A DNA stretch of 64,000 nucleotides. Origin: Bradyrhizobium iriomotense. GTDB lineage: Bacteria; Pseudomonadota; Alphaproteobacteria; Rhizobiales; Xanthobacteraceae. The position numbers were made by a program, and so were the translations under genes. The notes below the pieces were generated by a model that did no database searches, was not told where the DNA came from, and worked only from the letters and a program-made list of their open reading frames with translations. Every line of letters starts with the position of its first letter. Positions within the stretch are counted from its first letter, which is position 1. Below are positions 34,219 to 42,997 of the stretch, piece by piece. The DNA is taken from the NCBI RefSeq assembly GCF_030160715.1, contig NZ_BSOW01000014.1:124001-188000 (forward strand), given 5' to 3'.

Positions 34219-34369
34219 TCTCGCGCGCGACGGTTCAGCGTATGCATGAGGTCCGCTACGCCGGCGACAGCCGACGTTACCAGCGGTCCGAATTGGGCCA
34301 CCAAGCAGACGAAGGTACGAGGCGGCTTCCAAAAATCCGGGAGATCGTGGACGTGCTTGAAGCATCAGC

Positions 34370-34894
34370 ATGACCGAAGGGATCACCAGCGTAGCGGGAA
34401 TTGAAATACCTTCCACCGATCCAATCTTTCTGGGCGCAGTGGGCGTTCATGTCCTGCTGGGGCTTGCCTGCACGGTCGCGGGTGCCATTGCCATGCTCAG
34501 TCAGAAACGTCCCGGTCGCCATCCCCGCTACGGAACCATTTATTTTTGGTGCTTGGCTGGGGTCTTCCTGACGTCGAGCAGCTTGGCCGCGGTGCGTTGG
34601 GCAGAGGACTACCATCTGTTTATTCTCGGAGCGCTGGCTTTTGCGGCGGCGCGTCTGGGCCGCCGGGCCCGGCGGAAGCGTTGGCGCTATTGGGTGAGAC
34701 TGCATATTGCTGGCATGGGAGCATCTTACGTTTTGCTCCTGATCGCTTTCTACGTGGACAACGGAAAGCAGCTGCCGATTTGGAAAGACCTGCCCCACTT
34801 CACCTATTGGCTGGTGCCAGCGGCGATCGGAGTTCCCCTCATCATCCGCGCGCTGTTGTGGCATTCGCTGGTAAACCGGCCGAGAGTGCCCTGA
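34370..34894 (+). CDS. DUF2306-like integral membrane protein
   Basis: Protein of 174 aa with about four hydrophobic segments (GAVGVHVLLGLACTVAGAIA; TIYFWCLAGVFLTSSSLAA; IAGMGASYVLLLIAFYV; a C-terminal one). The HPRYGTIYFW loop and the late HFTYWLVPAAIGVP resemble the DUF2306 family of predicted membrane proteins. No enzymatic residues can be named. No strong ribosome site precedes ATG 34370. Confidence 0.65.
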   Translation: MTEGITSVAGIEIPSTDPIFLGAVGVHVLLGLACTVAGAIAMLSQKRPGRHPRYGTIYFWCLAGVFLTSSSLAAVRWAEDYHLFILGALAFAAARLGRRARRKRWRYWVRLHIAGMGASYVLLLIAFYVDNGKQLPIWKDLPHFTYWLVPAAIGVPLIIRALLWHSLVNRPRVP

Positions 34895-34992
34895 CCGAAA
34901 GGGTCTACCCTAACGTACGGAAAACTAGATTCACTATTGTCCAAGGCGAACTTGTGGCCCTGGCACATGTTGTTTCACGGTGGAGGCGCACG

Positions 34993-35397
34993 ATGCGGGC
35001 ATGCAAAATGCAATGGCAGATCTCCGTGATGGCGGTAGGCGCTGTGATGGCCTCATGCATCTACCAGACGTCGCTCTCGCAGGCTCGCGCGGACGATACA
35101 CCCGAACAACTGTTCAACAACGCATGTCGAACGTGCCACACGATCAAGGAGGGCGACAATCGAATGGGGCCAAATCTTTTCAACATCATTGGAAGAAGAG
35201 CGGGGTCACTGTCGGGGTATGGCTATTCCAGTGCAATGAAGGACGCCGACTTCGCTTGGGATGAGGCAAAGCTCGCGCGCTTTATCGCCAGTCCAGACGA
35301 GGTCGTGCCTGGCAACAATATGAAGCCCTATAGCGGGCTCGGATCCGGCGATACAAAAAGGATTGTAGCCTTCTTGCTGTCGATCAGCGCTCGATAA
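34993..35397 (+). CDS. Class I c-type cytochrome, exported
   Basis: Periplasmic monohaem cytochrome c of 134 aa. A signal peptide ends near residue 33 (SQARA). The haem site CRTCH is at residues 45-49 and the likely axial methionine is M110 in GNNMKPYSG; the KEGDNRMGPNLFNIIGR and GYGYSSAMK segments are typical of the c2 group. It would shuttle electrons between membrane complexes. The frame is open upstream, but the signal peptide supports ATG 34993. Its neighbours give no redox partner. Confidence 0.88.
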   Translation: MRACKMQWQISVMAVGAVMASCIYQTSLSQARADDTPEQLFNNACRTCHTIKEGDNRMGPNLFNIIGRRAGSLSGYGYSSAMKDADFAWDEAKLARFIASPDEVVPGNNMKPYSGLGSGDTKRIVAFLLSISAR

Positions 35398-35711
35398 AGG
35401 CGCCGTCGCCCTCCAGCTTGCGGAGCCTCAACAAGAACCCGACGGCGGGGCGCGAGGTTCTGAATTCGTCGCGCTGATCAGACCGAATTGGGCTCCAGAA
35501 CCGGAAGTCGCGCACGTTCTGCAGCCTCATTTTCCTGGGAACACGCTCACGGGTCATTCGTGATCGATTGTGCCATGAACGTCGCCGACCGCAGCGCCGA
35601 TATCGCCCGCGCGCAAATACCTTGCGGCGCAGCTACGGAACACCATCACGCCTGACAAATTCGCGGAACGAAACGGCTCGTCAATCTTTCTCTGGCTTTC
35701 GGGAGGTGCTC
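35398..35711. other. Intergenic stretch, no supported gene
   Basis: About 314 bases. A 48-codon frame on the minus strand (35384-35530) has a ribosome-like AGGA only three bases from the ATG and overlaps the cytochrome end, so I do not call it. No hairpin-plus-T tract was found. Confidence 0.45.
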
Positions 35712-35993
35712 ATGACTTCTCAATCCATAGAAGGCGCGTGTGCGTTCGCTTGGCGGAACTACTTGCTGCTCCACAGCGGCATCAGCGAGAACGATAGCAC
35801 GCGTTCCGCCCTCTATCGCTACGTCACCAATCTTAGTGATACCGGCGAGTATGATTTCGATCTCTTGCAAATAGCTGCAGTCGCTTATTTGAAGCAACTG
35901 GACGAATTGCACGACGATCGAAGTGCGAGGCTCGCGGCGGATCAAATCTTGGCCGAGTGTTTGGAATCGCGCACTGCAAAATCCAACACTTAG
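35712..35993 (+). CDS. Small hypothetical protein
   Basis: Protein of 93 aa, acidic and helical, opening MTSQSIEGACAFAWRNYLLL. A good GGGAGG ribosome site lies six bases upstream of ATG 35712, which supports translation. No family was recognised and there is no signal peptide or membrane segment. It is 34 bases upstream of the next small gene, so the two may share a transcript. Confidence 0.6.
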   Translation: MTSQSIEGACAFAWRNYLLLHSGISENDSTRSALYRYVTNLSDTGEYDFDLLQIAAVAYLKQLDELHDDRSARLAADQILAECLESRTAKSNT

Positions 35994-36027
35994 CTTTGGC
36001 AACAACAGAGCAGAAGGAGCGAACAGC

Positions 36028-36258
36028 ATGATGGACAAGACCCCTAACGCAAACCGAATCGCCAGCGACTCACGAAGGCGGATCACCGCAGCGACGGCAA
36101 TCGGCATGAATGCCCTGAAGCCAATAATGCACTTTCAGGTCTCAGTGCTGAGGATGTGGGCCGACAGCATCGAGAGGTTCGCCGGCAATTACGAAAAGGG
36201 TATGGAAGAAACCGCGGGCGCTGTCGGGGAGCAGTCAGACAAGGAACGCGCCGCGTAA
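36028..36258 (+). CDS. Small phasin-like protein
   Basis: Protein of 76 aa. The central part, HFQVSVLRMWADSIERFAGN followed by YEKGMEE, closely resembles the amphipathic helix of phasins, which coat polyhydroxybutyrate granules; full phasins are nearly twice as long. AAGGAG stands upstream of ATG 36028. Phasin-like function is inference from this helix only; the short length leaves it open. Confidence 0.55.
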   Translation: MMDKTPNANRIASDSRRRITAATAIGMNALKPIMHFQVSVLRMWADSIERFAGNYEKGMEETAGAVGEQSDKERAA

Positions 36259-36394
36259 GTTAACGCGAAGGGTTAGCCGGAGTCCGATTTGGGTCACGAG
36301 CGTTTTCGATGAAGCCACGATCTTGGTATTAGGCGCCCCCGTAAATATCCCAACTGTCGAGCGCTGCACGGATCGGGTAAGCGCTGCAATTGCA

Positions 36395-36556
36395 ATGCGA
36401 TCCAACAAAAACCCTCAGCGAACTCCCGTGTGCGAGAAGTGCGAGTGCGAAATGACGTTCCTCGGACGACTGCCCGCGATTGCAGATCGCAAGGCCGTAC
36501 AAGTCTACCGGTGCCTTCCCTGCCAGCGGATCGCCACGACACCTGTTCAGGACTAA
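36395..36556 (+). CDS. Small putative zinc-ribbon protein
   Basis: Protein of 53 aa with two Cys pairs, CEKCEC near residues 13-18 and CLPC near 40-43, spaced as in a zinc ribbon. It contains MTFLGRLPAIADRKAVQVYR between them. Many Bradyrhizobium genomes carry similar short ribbon proteins of unknown role. No strong ribosome site is evident; ATG 36395 was chosen just before the first Cys pair. Existence as a gene is moderately supported. Confidence 0.5.
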   Translation: MRSNKNPQRTPVCEKCECEMTFLGRLPAIADRKAVQVYRCLPCQRIATTPVQD

Positions 36557-36709
36557 AGGCGCGCGCTACCTGCTCCAAATTGTGCGACGCAGAGATGATC
36601 TTCGCTGTCCACTGTTGCCCGTAATGGTACGGGCATTGCGTGTTCGGTATCTTTGGCATCTACTTCAGAATCAAATTTGATGACGATCTGATTTTCGGAC
36701 GGAGCTCCC

Positions 36710-36883
36710 GTGAGCGTCAAAGCCATGATGGCGGCGATCCTCCAGAACCAAATGATGTTACGCGGCGTGCATTCACTGACGCCAACTGACTACGAAGAGA
36801 TCGTGGAGTTGATGATCGAGCGGCTCAAAGAGCTGGATCTTCACTTGGCCGCACGAGAAAAAACCGGCAAGGACAAGACGTAG
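36710..36883 (+). CDS. Small hypothetical protein, 57 aa
   Basis: GTG-started frame encoding 57 aa, MSVKAMMAAILQNQ then a helical TPTDYEEIVELMIERLKELD and a lysine-rich end. GGAGC lies just upstream of the GTG. The regular amphipathic heptad pattern in the middle suggests a real helix-forming protein. No family recognised. Confidence 0.4.
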   Translation: MSVKAMMAAILQNQMMLRGVHSLTPTDYEEIVELMIERLKELDLHLAAREKTGKDKT

Positions 36884-36939
36884 CAGCAGGCGGAAAGGTT
36901 GGAGACCGCGCCGTTTGGCGATCAGCTGGGGCCTTCGTG

Positions 36940-37611
36940 ATGCGCCTGCAAAACCTGCCTTATGATGATTGGCTGGAGCACGCATTTGGACGCGAGGTTC
37001 GCTTTCAGCAGGCTCCCTGGTACTTCGATCCGGACCATGATTGGTGGGATCCGCCACCGATGGAGGCCGTGTCTCATCTCACTCGACTGTTTGAAGACCC
37101 GGAGCCGGCATTGCGGGGATTTGCCGACAGCCAGATTGCACAAGGTTTGACCTACCTCGTGAATACGAGCGCTAGCGGCGATAACAGATGGCTTTGTTCA
37201 ATTGATGTGCCGATCAAAGACCGGCTCCGCTGCATAAGCTCCATCGCTACTCTCTTTGCGAAACTGTTCGAGCCTCGTTGCACGCCTGGTCTGTCTCACC
37301 TGAGCGAAGCCGATGCTGGAACATTGAACTGTGTTTGCTACATGTGGTGGGACGTGTTTCCGAGCCTGGCGCTTGCCGGCGATCCAGATTTGCCAACTCT
37401 CCATGATTGCGCGCTGAGTACCATGGAGCGCGTCCTTCAGCTCGACTCGATTGCTTGCCAGGAGAGCGCTTTACATGGGCTGGGGCATTGGCAACGGGAC
37501 TACAGCGAGAAAGCCATCCGGATCATAGACCGCTTTTGCGAAGCGCATTCCAAGGCCGACCCCCGGCTCTTGGCTTATGCCCAATCGGCCCGCTGCGGAT
37601 GCGTGCTGTGA
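36940..37611 (+). CDS. Hypothetical protein, 223 aa
   Basis: Cytoplasmic protein without a recognised domain. Aromatic-rich N terminus (WLEHAFGREVRFQQAPWYF, then DHDWWDPPP), then helices rich in Ala, Leu and Cys, with NCVCYMWWDVFP, and a C-terminal ALHGLGHWQRDY followed by a paired Cys end (CGCVL). The two-helix repetition in the C-terminal half could be a HEAT-like solenoid. ATG 36940 or the adjacent GTG 36937 may be the start. Such solenoid-like orphan proteins sometimes act as immunity or interaction proteins, but there is no toxin neighbour here, so I assign nothing. Confidence 0.65.
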   Translation: MRLQNLPYDDWLEHAFGREVRFQQAPWYFDPDHDWWDPPPMEAVSHLTRLFEDPEPALRGFADSQIAQGLTYLVNTSASGDNRWLCSIDVPIKDRLRCISSIATLFAKLFEPRCTPGLSHLSEADAGTLNCVCYMWWDVFPSLALAGDPDLPTLHDCALSTMERVLQLDSIACQESALHGLGHWQRDYSEKAIRIIDRFCEAHSKADPRLLAYAQSARCGCVL

Positions 37612-37772
37612 TCTTTGGCCTATGCGCTTGCCCGTCCCCGAAAATGCCGGACTGCACCACCCGGTGGCCCGTGATGCCAGCGATGTGACCAATCGTGAAG
37701 CCGTTGTTCGTTGGGACGGCGCGGCCTGAGCCTTAGTTTAACCGGCGTGGCGGGGTCGATTGGAGAAATGCA

Positions 37773-38054
37773 ATGCGTCCTATTTTGGCCTTGAGCCTTT
37801 TGGTCACCCTGTTTGGCTCTGCAAACGCGGCTACGGTGCATCATGCGCACCAGCGGCACGCTATTGTTCGTCCCGATCCGGGCATGATCGCCTCAGACCC
37901 CGCTTCGGGTTTTGCCTACGCGCCAGCTGGGCCGCTGCCCCATTACCGGTCGGCACCGTACAGTGGTTACGATGGGCCGTATCCGGGAGCTTCCCAGGGT
38001 TACGCGCCTGGCGAACGCGAAGAATTTCTCGACAGTGTGAGACAGGGTGGTTAG
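37773..38054 (+). CDS. Small secreted protein, Pro/Tyr-rich
   Basis: Protein of 93 aa with a clear signal peptide (MRPILALSLLVTLFGSANA) and a His-rich start to the mature part, then a Pro/Gly/Tyr-rich tail (SGYDGPYPGASQGYAPGE). It is probably unstructured and periplasmic or secreted. Similar short proteins are common in this group with no known role. Confidence 0.65.
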   Translation: MRPILALSLLVTLFGSANAATVHHAHQRHAIVRPDPGMIASDPASGFAYAPAGPLPHYRSAPYSGYDGPYPGASQGYAPGEREEFLDSVRQGG

Positions 38055-38315
38055 ACCCGCTTCGCCTTCAGCAGCGGCAGATCATTTGCGTCGTCGCGGG
38101 CGTACGTCTCTGGCTCGCAACGTTTCCTTGCGTTGTTCTGTCGCAGCAAGCAGCCGTGGAACCGGACTCACAATCCGGTGAATCCCAAAAACGGGCGAAA
38201 ACTCAGCACGATAGGTCGTGTGACATTGAGCCGCCCGAGCGACGCGTTGCGTCGCAGCACATCCATTCTATTTTGAGCCGCAAGCCACGGAGGTTTCGCC
38301 CGCACAGGGGCAACC

Positions 38316-39551
38316 ATGCGGCGTGTGAATTTGGACAACATCGGGGCACCCCACTTCATGTCAGGACTTCGAGCGCGATCGGCATGCGTTGCAATGATGC
38401 TCGCGGCCTTTGCGCCGCTGCTAGCGGGCTGTGATGAATCCAGCTCCGCGGTTTCCGCCACTCAGCCTTCCGAACCCGATGTCAGCATCGTCGTCGTCAA
38501 GCAGCAAGCCCGCGCCGTTGTGCGCGAGCTGCCCGGCCGGATCGCGCCGACGCGCGTCGCGGAGGTGCGGCCGCGCGTCTCCGGCATCGTCGTCGAGCGC
38601 CTGTTCCGCCAGGGCAGCGAGGTCAAGGCGGGCGATCCGCTCTATCGCATCGATCCGCGGCCGTTCGAGGTCGAGGTGATGGCGAGCGAGGCGGGGCTTG
38701 CCAAGGCCGAGGCCGCGCTGATGCAGGCGCAACAGCAGGCGCGCCGCATCGCCATGCTCACCAGCCAGCGCGCGGCGCCCGAAGCCGAGAACGAGAAGAC
38801 GATCGCCGCCGAGCGCCAGGCCCAGGCCGAGGTCGAGGGCCGCAAGGCGGAACTCGCGCGCGCCAAGCTCAACCTCGATTACGCCACCGTGCGCGCGCCG
38901 ATCGACGGCGTCGTCGGCGCGGCCATCGTCAGCGAAGGCGCGCTCGTGGTGCAGAACGAGACCAATCTGGCCACCGTGCAGCAGCTCGATCCGATCTACG
39001 CCGACTTCACCCAGTCGGTCACCGAGCTGAACCAGCTTCGCCGTGCCTTCGAGAACGGCGACCTCGACCGCATCGCGGCCGACGCCGCCAAGGTCCGCCT
39101 CGTGCTCGACGACAACACGACCTATTCGCTCGACGGCAAGCTGCTGTTCTCCGACGCCAAGGTCGACGCCCATACCGGCCAGGTGACGCTGCGCGGCGAG
39201 TTCCGCAATCCCAAGCGCGAATTGCTACCCGGCATGTATGTCCGCGTCCGTATCGACCAGGGCATCGATTCCGATGCGATCGCGGTGCCGCAGCAGGCGA
39301 TCCAGCGCAATGGCGGCGGCGGCAGCGAGGTGTTCGTCGTCAAGGACGACAACCGCATCGCGGTGCAGCCGGTGCGCACCGGCTCGGTACAGGACGGCAT
39401 CTGGTTCGTCACCGACGGACTCAAGGCCGGTGACAAGGTCGTGGTCGAAGGCTTCCAGAAGTTCGCCGCCGGCGACAGGGTCAAGCCGCAGTCCTGGGCC
39501 GAGGCCGACGCGACGGCGGATGCTCAGCACGCTCAGCGAGTCACGCGGTAA
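38316..39551 (+). CDS. RND efflux periplasmic adaptor (MFP family)
   Basis: Membrane-fusion protein of 411 aa. A lipobox-like LLAGC near residue 38 suggests a lipid-anchored precursor. The biotin-lipoyl half EVRPRVSGIVVERLFRQGSEV, a helical hairpin (about 105-155), the second lipoyl half VRAPIDGVVGAAIVSEGALV and the membrane-proximal LPGMYVRVRID are in standard order. It links the inner-membrane pump to an outer-membrane channel not encoded here. The start at 38316 has AGGGGC six bases upstream; ATG 38358 is an alternative. A repeat (39576-39688) separates it from the pump gene. Confidence 0.92.
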   Translation: MRRVNLDNIGAPHFMSGLRARSACVAMMLAAFAPLLAGCDESSSAVSATQPSEPDVSIVVVKQQARAVVRELPGRIAPTRVAEVRPRVSGIVVERLFRQGSEVKAGDPLYRIDPRPFEVEVMASEAGLAKAEAALMQAQQQARRIAMLTSQRAAPEAENEKTIAAERQAQAEVEGRKAELARAKLNLDYATVRAPIDGVVGAAIVSEGALVVQNETNLATVQQLDPIYADFTQSVTELNQLRRAFENGDLDRIAADAAKVRLVLDDNTTYSLDGKLLFSDAKVDAHTGQVTLRGEFRNPKRELLPGMYVRVRIDQGIDSDAIAVPQQAIQRNGGGGSEVFVVKDDNRIAVQPVRTGSVQDGIWFVTDGLKAGDKVVVEGFQKFAAGDRVKPQSWAEADATADAQHAQRVTR

Positions 39552-39575
39552 CGCCAAAGCGTCGCAAGGGTCTTT

Positions 39576-39688
39576 GTCCCTCATCCTGAGGAGCCCGCTG
39601 GAAGCGGGCGTCTCGAAGGATGGCCGCAGGAGAGAGCCGGGTCTTCATGGTTCGAGACGCGCGTTCCGCGCTCCTCACCATGAGGGAC
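39576..39688. repeat. Palindromic repeat family F
   Basis: Outer arms GTCCCTCATCCTGAGGAGC and GCTCCTCACCATGAGGGAC are near-perfect complements, with an inner CGTCTCGAAGGATGG and CATGGTTCGAGACGCG pair. It lies within the adaptor-pump operon, where it would be a stem in the mRNA between two coupled genes. Confidence 0.8.
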
Positions 39689-39716
39689 TAATGAAACAAC
39701 GAGGGTAAAGCGGCAA

Positions 39717-42700
39717 ATGCCGAGCTTCTTCATCGACAGGCCGATCTTCGCCTGGGTGGTCGCGCTGTTCATCTGCTTGGTCGGCGCGATCTCGATCCCG
39801 CTGTTGCCGGTCGCGCAGTATCCGATCATCGCGCCGCCCTCGATCTCGATCTCGACCAGCTATCCCGGCGCCTCGCCGGAGAACCTCTACAACAGCGTCA
39901 CGCGGCTGATCGAGGAGGAGCTCAACGGCGCCTCCGGCATCCTCAATTTCGAGTCCACCAGCGACTCGCTCGGCCAGGTCGAGATCATCGCCAACTTCGT
40001 GCCCGGCACCGACACCGGCGCGGCTTCCGTCGAGGTGCAGAACCGCATCAAGCGCGTCGAGGCACGCCTGCCGCGCGCGGTGATCCAGCAGGGCATCCTG
40101 ATCGAGGAAGCATCCAGCGCGGTGCTCCAGATCATCACGCTGAACTCGACCGACGGCAGCCTGGACGAAGTCGGGCTCGGCGACTTCATGATCCGTAACG
40201 TGCTCGGTGAGATCCGCCGCATCCCCGGCGTCGGCCGCGCCACGCTCTATTCGACCGAGCGCTCGCTTCGCGTCTGGATCGATCCGGCAAAGCTCGTCGG
40301 CTACGGGCTGACGGCGGATGACGTCAACAAGGCGATCACCGCGCAGAACGCGCAGGTGGCTTCGGGCAGCATCGGCGCCGAGCCGTCGACCGCGGACCAG
40401 CGCATCTCCGCGCTGGTGCTGGTCAAGGGCCAGCTCTCCTCGCCGGACGAATTCGGCGCCATCATCCTGCGCGCCAATCCGGACGGTTCGACCGTCCGCC
40501 TGCGCGACGTCGCGCGCGTCGAGGTCGGCGGCCTCAGCTACCAGTTCAACACCCGCCTGAACGGCAAGCCGACCGCGGGCCTCTCGGTGCTGCTGTCGCC
40601 GACCGGCAATGCGCTGGCGACCGCCAGCGCGGTCGAGGCTAAGATGAAGGAGCTGTCGCGCTTCTTCCCGGCCAACATCTCTTACGAGATCCCCTACAAC
40701 ATCACGCCGGTCGTCGAGGCCTCGATCAAGAAGGTGCTGTCGACGCTGGTCGAAGCCGTGGTGCTGGTGTTCGTGGTGATGTTCCTATTCTTGCAGAACA
40801 TCCGCTACACCATCATTCCGACCATCGTCGTGCCGGTAGCGCTGCTGGGGGCCTGTACCACGCTGCTGCTTGCCGGCTACTCCATCAACATGCTCTCGAT
40901 GTTCGGCATGGTGCTGGCGGTCGGCATCCTCGTCGACGACGCCATCGTCGTGGTCGAGAACGTCGAGCGCATCATGGCCGAAGAGGGGCTGCCGCCGAAG
41001 GAAGCGACGCGCAAGGCGATGTTGCAGATCACCGGCGCCATCATCGGCATTACGCTGGTGCTGATGGCGGTGTTCGTGCCGATGGCGTTCTTCCCGGGTT
41101 CGGTCGGCATCATCTACCGCCAGTTCTCGGTGACGATGGTCGCCGCGATCGGCTTCTCCGCCTTCCTCGCGCTATCGCTGACGCCGGCGCTGTGTGCCAC
41201 ACTGCTCAAGCCCGTCGCGGCCGGCCACGGCCATGCGAAGAAGGGTGTGTTCGGCTGGTTCAACCGCATGCTCGAAGGCGGCAAGGAAGGCTATTCCCGC
41301 ACCGTCGGCTTCTCGCTGAAGCGCACGGGACGGCTGATGCTGGTCTATGCCGCGCTGCTCGTCGGCCTGTCCTGGGCCTTCGTCAACCTGCCCGGCGGCT
41401 TCCTGCCGGTCGACGACCAGGGCTTCGTCACCACCGACGTGCAGGCGCCGTCGGATTCGTCCTATGCCCGGACCGAGGCGGTGATCGAGAAGGTCGAGAA
41501 ATATCTCGCCGAACGTCCCGGCGTGAAGGACGTCACCTTCCTCACCGGCTTCAGCTTCTCCGGCCAGGGCATGAACACCGCGCAGGCCTTCATCACGCTG
41601 AAGGACTGGTCGGAGCGCGGTCCGAAGGACTCGGCAGCCGCGATCGTCTCCGACATCAACCGCGACCTGTCGTCGATCCGCGACGCAAAGATCTCGGCGT
41701 TGCAGCCGCCGCCGATCGACAATCTCGGCAACTCCTCCGGCTTCTCGTTCCGCCTCCAGGACCGCGGCCAGAAGGGCTATGCGGCCTTGATGCGCGCCGC
41801 CGACCAGTTGATCGCGGAAGCCAATGCGAGCCCGGTGCTGCAAAAGGTCTATGTCGAGGGCCTGCCCGAGGCGGGCGTGGTCAATCTCGTGATCGACCGC
41901 GAGAAGGCCGGCGCCTTCGGCGTCACCTTCGAGGACATCAACAACACGATCTCGACCAGTCTCGGCTCGAACTACATCAACGACTTCCCGAACCGCGGCC
42001 GCATGCAGCGCGTCGTGGTGCAGGCCGACGCGCGCGACCGCATGAAGACCGAGGACATCCTCAACTACAACGTCAAGAACAGCCACGGCCAGCTGGTGCC
42101 GTTCTCCTCCTTCGCGACGGTCGAATGGTCGCGCGGACCGACGCAGATCGCGGGCTTCAACTATTATCCGGCGGTGCGCATCTCGGGCGAGGCAAAGCCC
42201 GGCTTCACCTCGGGCGATGCGATCGCCGAGATGGAGCGGCTCGCCGGCAAGCTGCCGCGCGGCTTCGGCTATGAATGGACCGGGCAGTCGCTCCAGGAAA
42301 AACTGTCGGGCTCGCAGGCGCCGTTCCTGCTGGCGCTCTCGGTGTTCGTGGTGTTCCTGTGTCTGGCCGCGCTCTATGAGAGCTGGACCATTCCGCTCGC
42401 GGTGCTGCTCACCGTTCCGCTCGGAATCGTCGGCGCGGTGATCGCGGCGATGCTGCGGGGGTTGCCGAACGACGTCTATTTCACCGTCGGCCTGATCACC
42501 ATCATCGGCCTTGCGGCGAAGGATGCGATCCTGATCATCGAGTTCGCCAAGGACCTGCGGAAAGAGGGCAAGCCGCTGGTGGAAGCCACCATCGAGGCCT
42601 GCCGCCTGCGCTTCCGCCCTATCCTGATGACCGGCCTTGCCTTCATCTGCGGCGTGCTGCCGATGGCCATCGCCCACGGCGCCGGCGGCGCCAGCCAGCA

Positions 42701-42875
42701 GTCGCTGGGCAGCATTGTGATGGGCGGCATGATCGCGGTGGTGATCCTGGCGCTCTTGATGGTGCCGGTATTCTTCGTCTCGGTGCAGCGCGTGCTGGCC
42801 GGAGATCGGGAGCCGAAGGCGGCGAGGGACGGCGAGGCGTACGGGCCGCCCGCACCGGCAAAAGCCGGCCACTGA
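39717..42875 (+). CDS. RND multidrug efflux pump (HAE1 type)
   Basis: Inner-membrane proton-driven drug exporter of 1052 aa, the length expected of AcrB/MexB relatives. FFIDRPIFAWVVALFICLVG opens the first membrane segment; the proton-relay aspartates are visible in GILVDDAIVVVENVERIM, and the later AKDAILIIEFAKDLRKEG is the matching second-half motif. The large periplasmic loops lie at about 30-335 and 560-870. Together with the adaptor it extrudes hydrophobic compounds. No repressor gene (TetR/MarR) adjoins it, and no outer-membrane factor is in the window. Confidence 0.94.
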   Translation: MPSFFIDRPIFAWVVALFICLVGAISIPLLPVAQYPIIAPPSISISTSYPGASPENLYNSVTRLIEEELNGASGILNFESTSDSLGQVEIIANFVPGTDTGAASVEVQNRIKRVEARLPRAVIQQGILIEEASSAVLQIITLNSTDGSLDEVGLGDFMIRNVLGEIRRIPGVGRATLYSTERSLRVWIDPAKLVGYGLTADDVNKAITAQNAQVASGSIGAEPSTADQRISALVLVKGQLSSPDEFGAIILRANPDGSTVRLRDVARVEVGGLSYQFNTRLNGKPTAGLSVLLSPTGNALATASAVEAKMKELSRFFPANISYEIPYNITPVVEASIKKVLSTLVEAVVLVFVVMFLFLQNIRYTIIPTIVVPVALLGACTTLLLAGYSINMLSMFGMVLAVGILVDDAIVVVENVERIMAEEGLPPKEATRKAMLQITGAIIGITLVLMAVFVPMAFFPGSVGIIYRQFSVTMVAAIGFSAFLALSLTPALCATLLKPVAAGHGHAKKGVFGWFNRMLEGGKEGYSRTVGFSLKRTGRLMLVYAALLVGLSWAFVNLPGGFLPVDDQGFVTTDVQAPSDSSYARTEAVIEKVEKYLAERPGVKDVTFLTGFSFSGQGMNTAQAFITLKDWSERGPKDSAAAIVSDINRDLSSIRDAKISALQPPPIDNLGNSSGFSFRLQDRGQKGYAALMRAADQLIAEANASPVLQKVYVEGLPEAGVVNLVIDREKAGAFGVTFEDINNTISTSLGSNYINDFPNRGRMQRVVVQADARDRMKTEDILNYNVKNSHGQLVPFSSFATVEWSRGPTQIAGFNYYPAVRISGEAKPGFTSGDAIAEMERLAGKLPRGFGYEWTGQSLQEKLSGSQAPFLLALSVFVVFLCLAALYESWTIPLAVLLTVPLGIVGAVIAAMLRGLPNDVYFTVGLITIIGLAAKDAILIIEFAKDLRKEGKPLVEATIEACRLRFRPILMTGLAFICGVLPMAIAHGAGGASQQSLGSIVMGGMIAVVILALLMVPVFFVSVQRVLAGDREPKAARDGEAYGPPAPAKAGH

Positions 42876-42997
42876 GCGCCGGATCGGTCGGCTTGCTTTC
42901 TCGGGGGCGTCAATCCAGACTGCAGCTCTGGATTGAAGGGGCATGCATTCGCACCGCAGTACCAATGCATAGCCACCCCGCCGATTGAGAGCATGTG

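Larger units (their letters stand above)
34219..38315. other. Accessory islet of small, mostly orphan genes
   Basis: Between the CFA-synthase-like gene and the RND adaptor, base composition drops visibly (many AT-rich codons such as TTG, AAA, AAT, GAT) and genes become short, spaced and poorly recognisable. No integrase, tRNA or direct-repeat boundary was found, so its origin as an island is inference from composition and content. Confidence 0.55.

Noticed and set aside
35384..35530. A 48-codon frame on the minus strand converging on the cytochrome c gene
   Set aside because: The ribosome-like sequence is only three bases from the ATG, it overlaps the cytochrome end, and the product is arginine-rich without features; kept out as a probable chance frame.
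37622..37732. A 35-codon plus-strand frame after the 223-aa orphan
   Set aside because: Short, no ribosome site, and a longer antisense frame of equally poor quality covers the same bases.
38170..38200. A tRNA-like 5-bp stem with a 7-base loop (CCGGA, CTCACAA, TCCGG) that could be a CAC anticodon arm
   Set aside because: No acceptor stem, D-arm or T-loop consensus (GTTCGA-type) can be found around it, so it is a chance hairpin.
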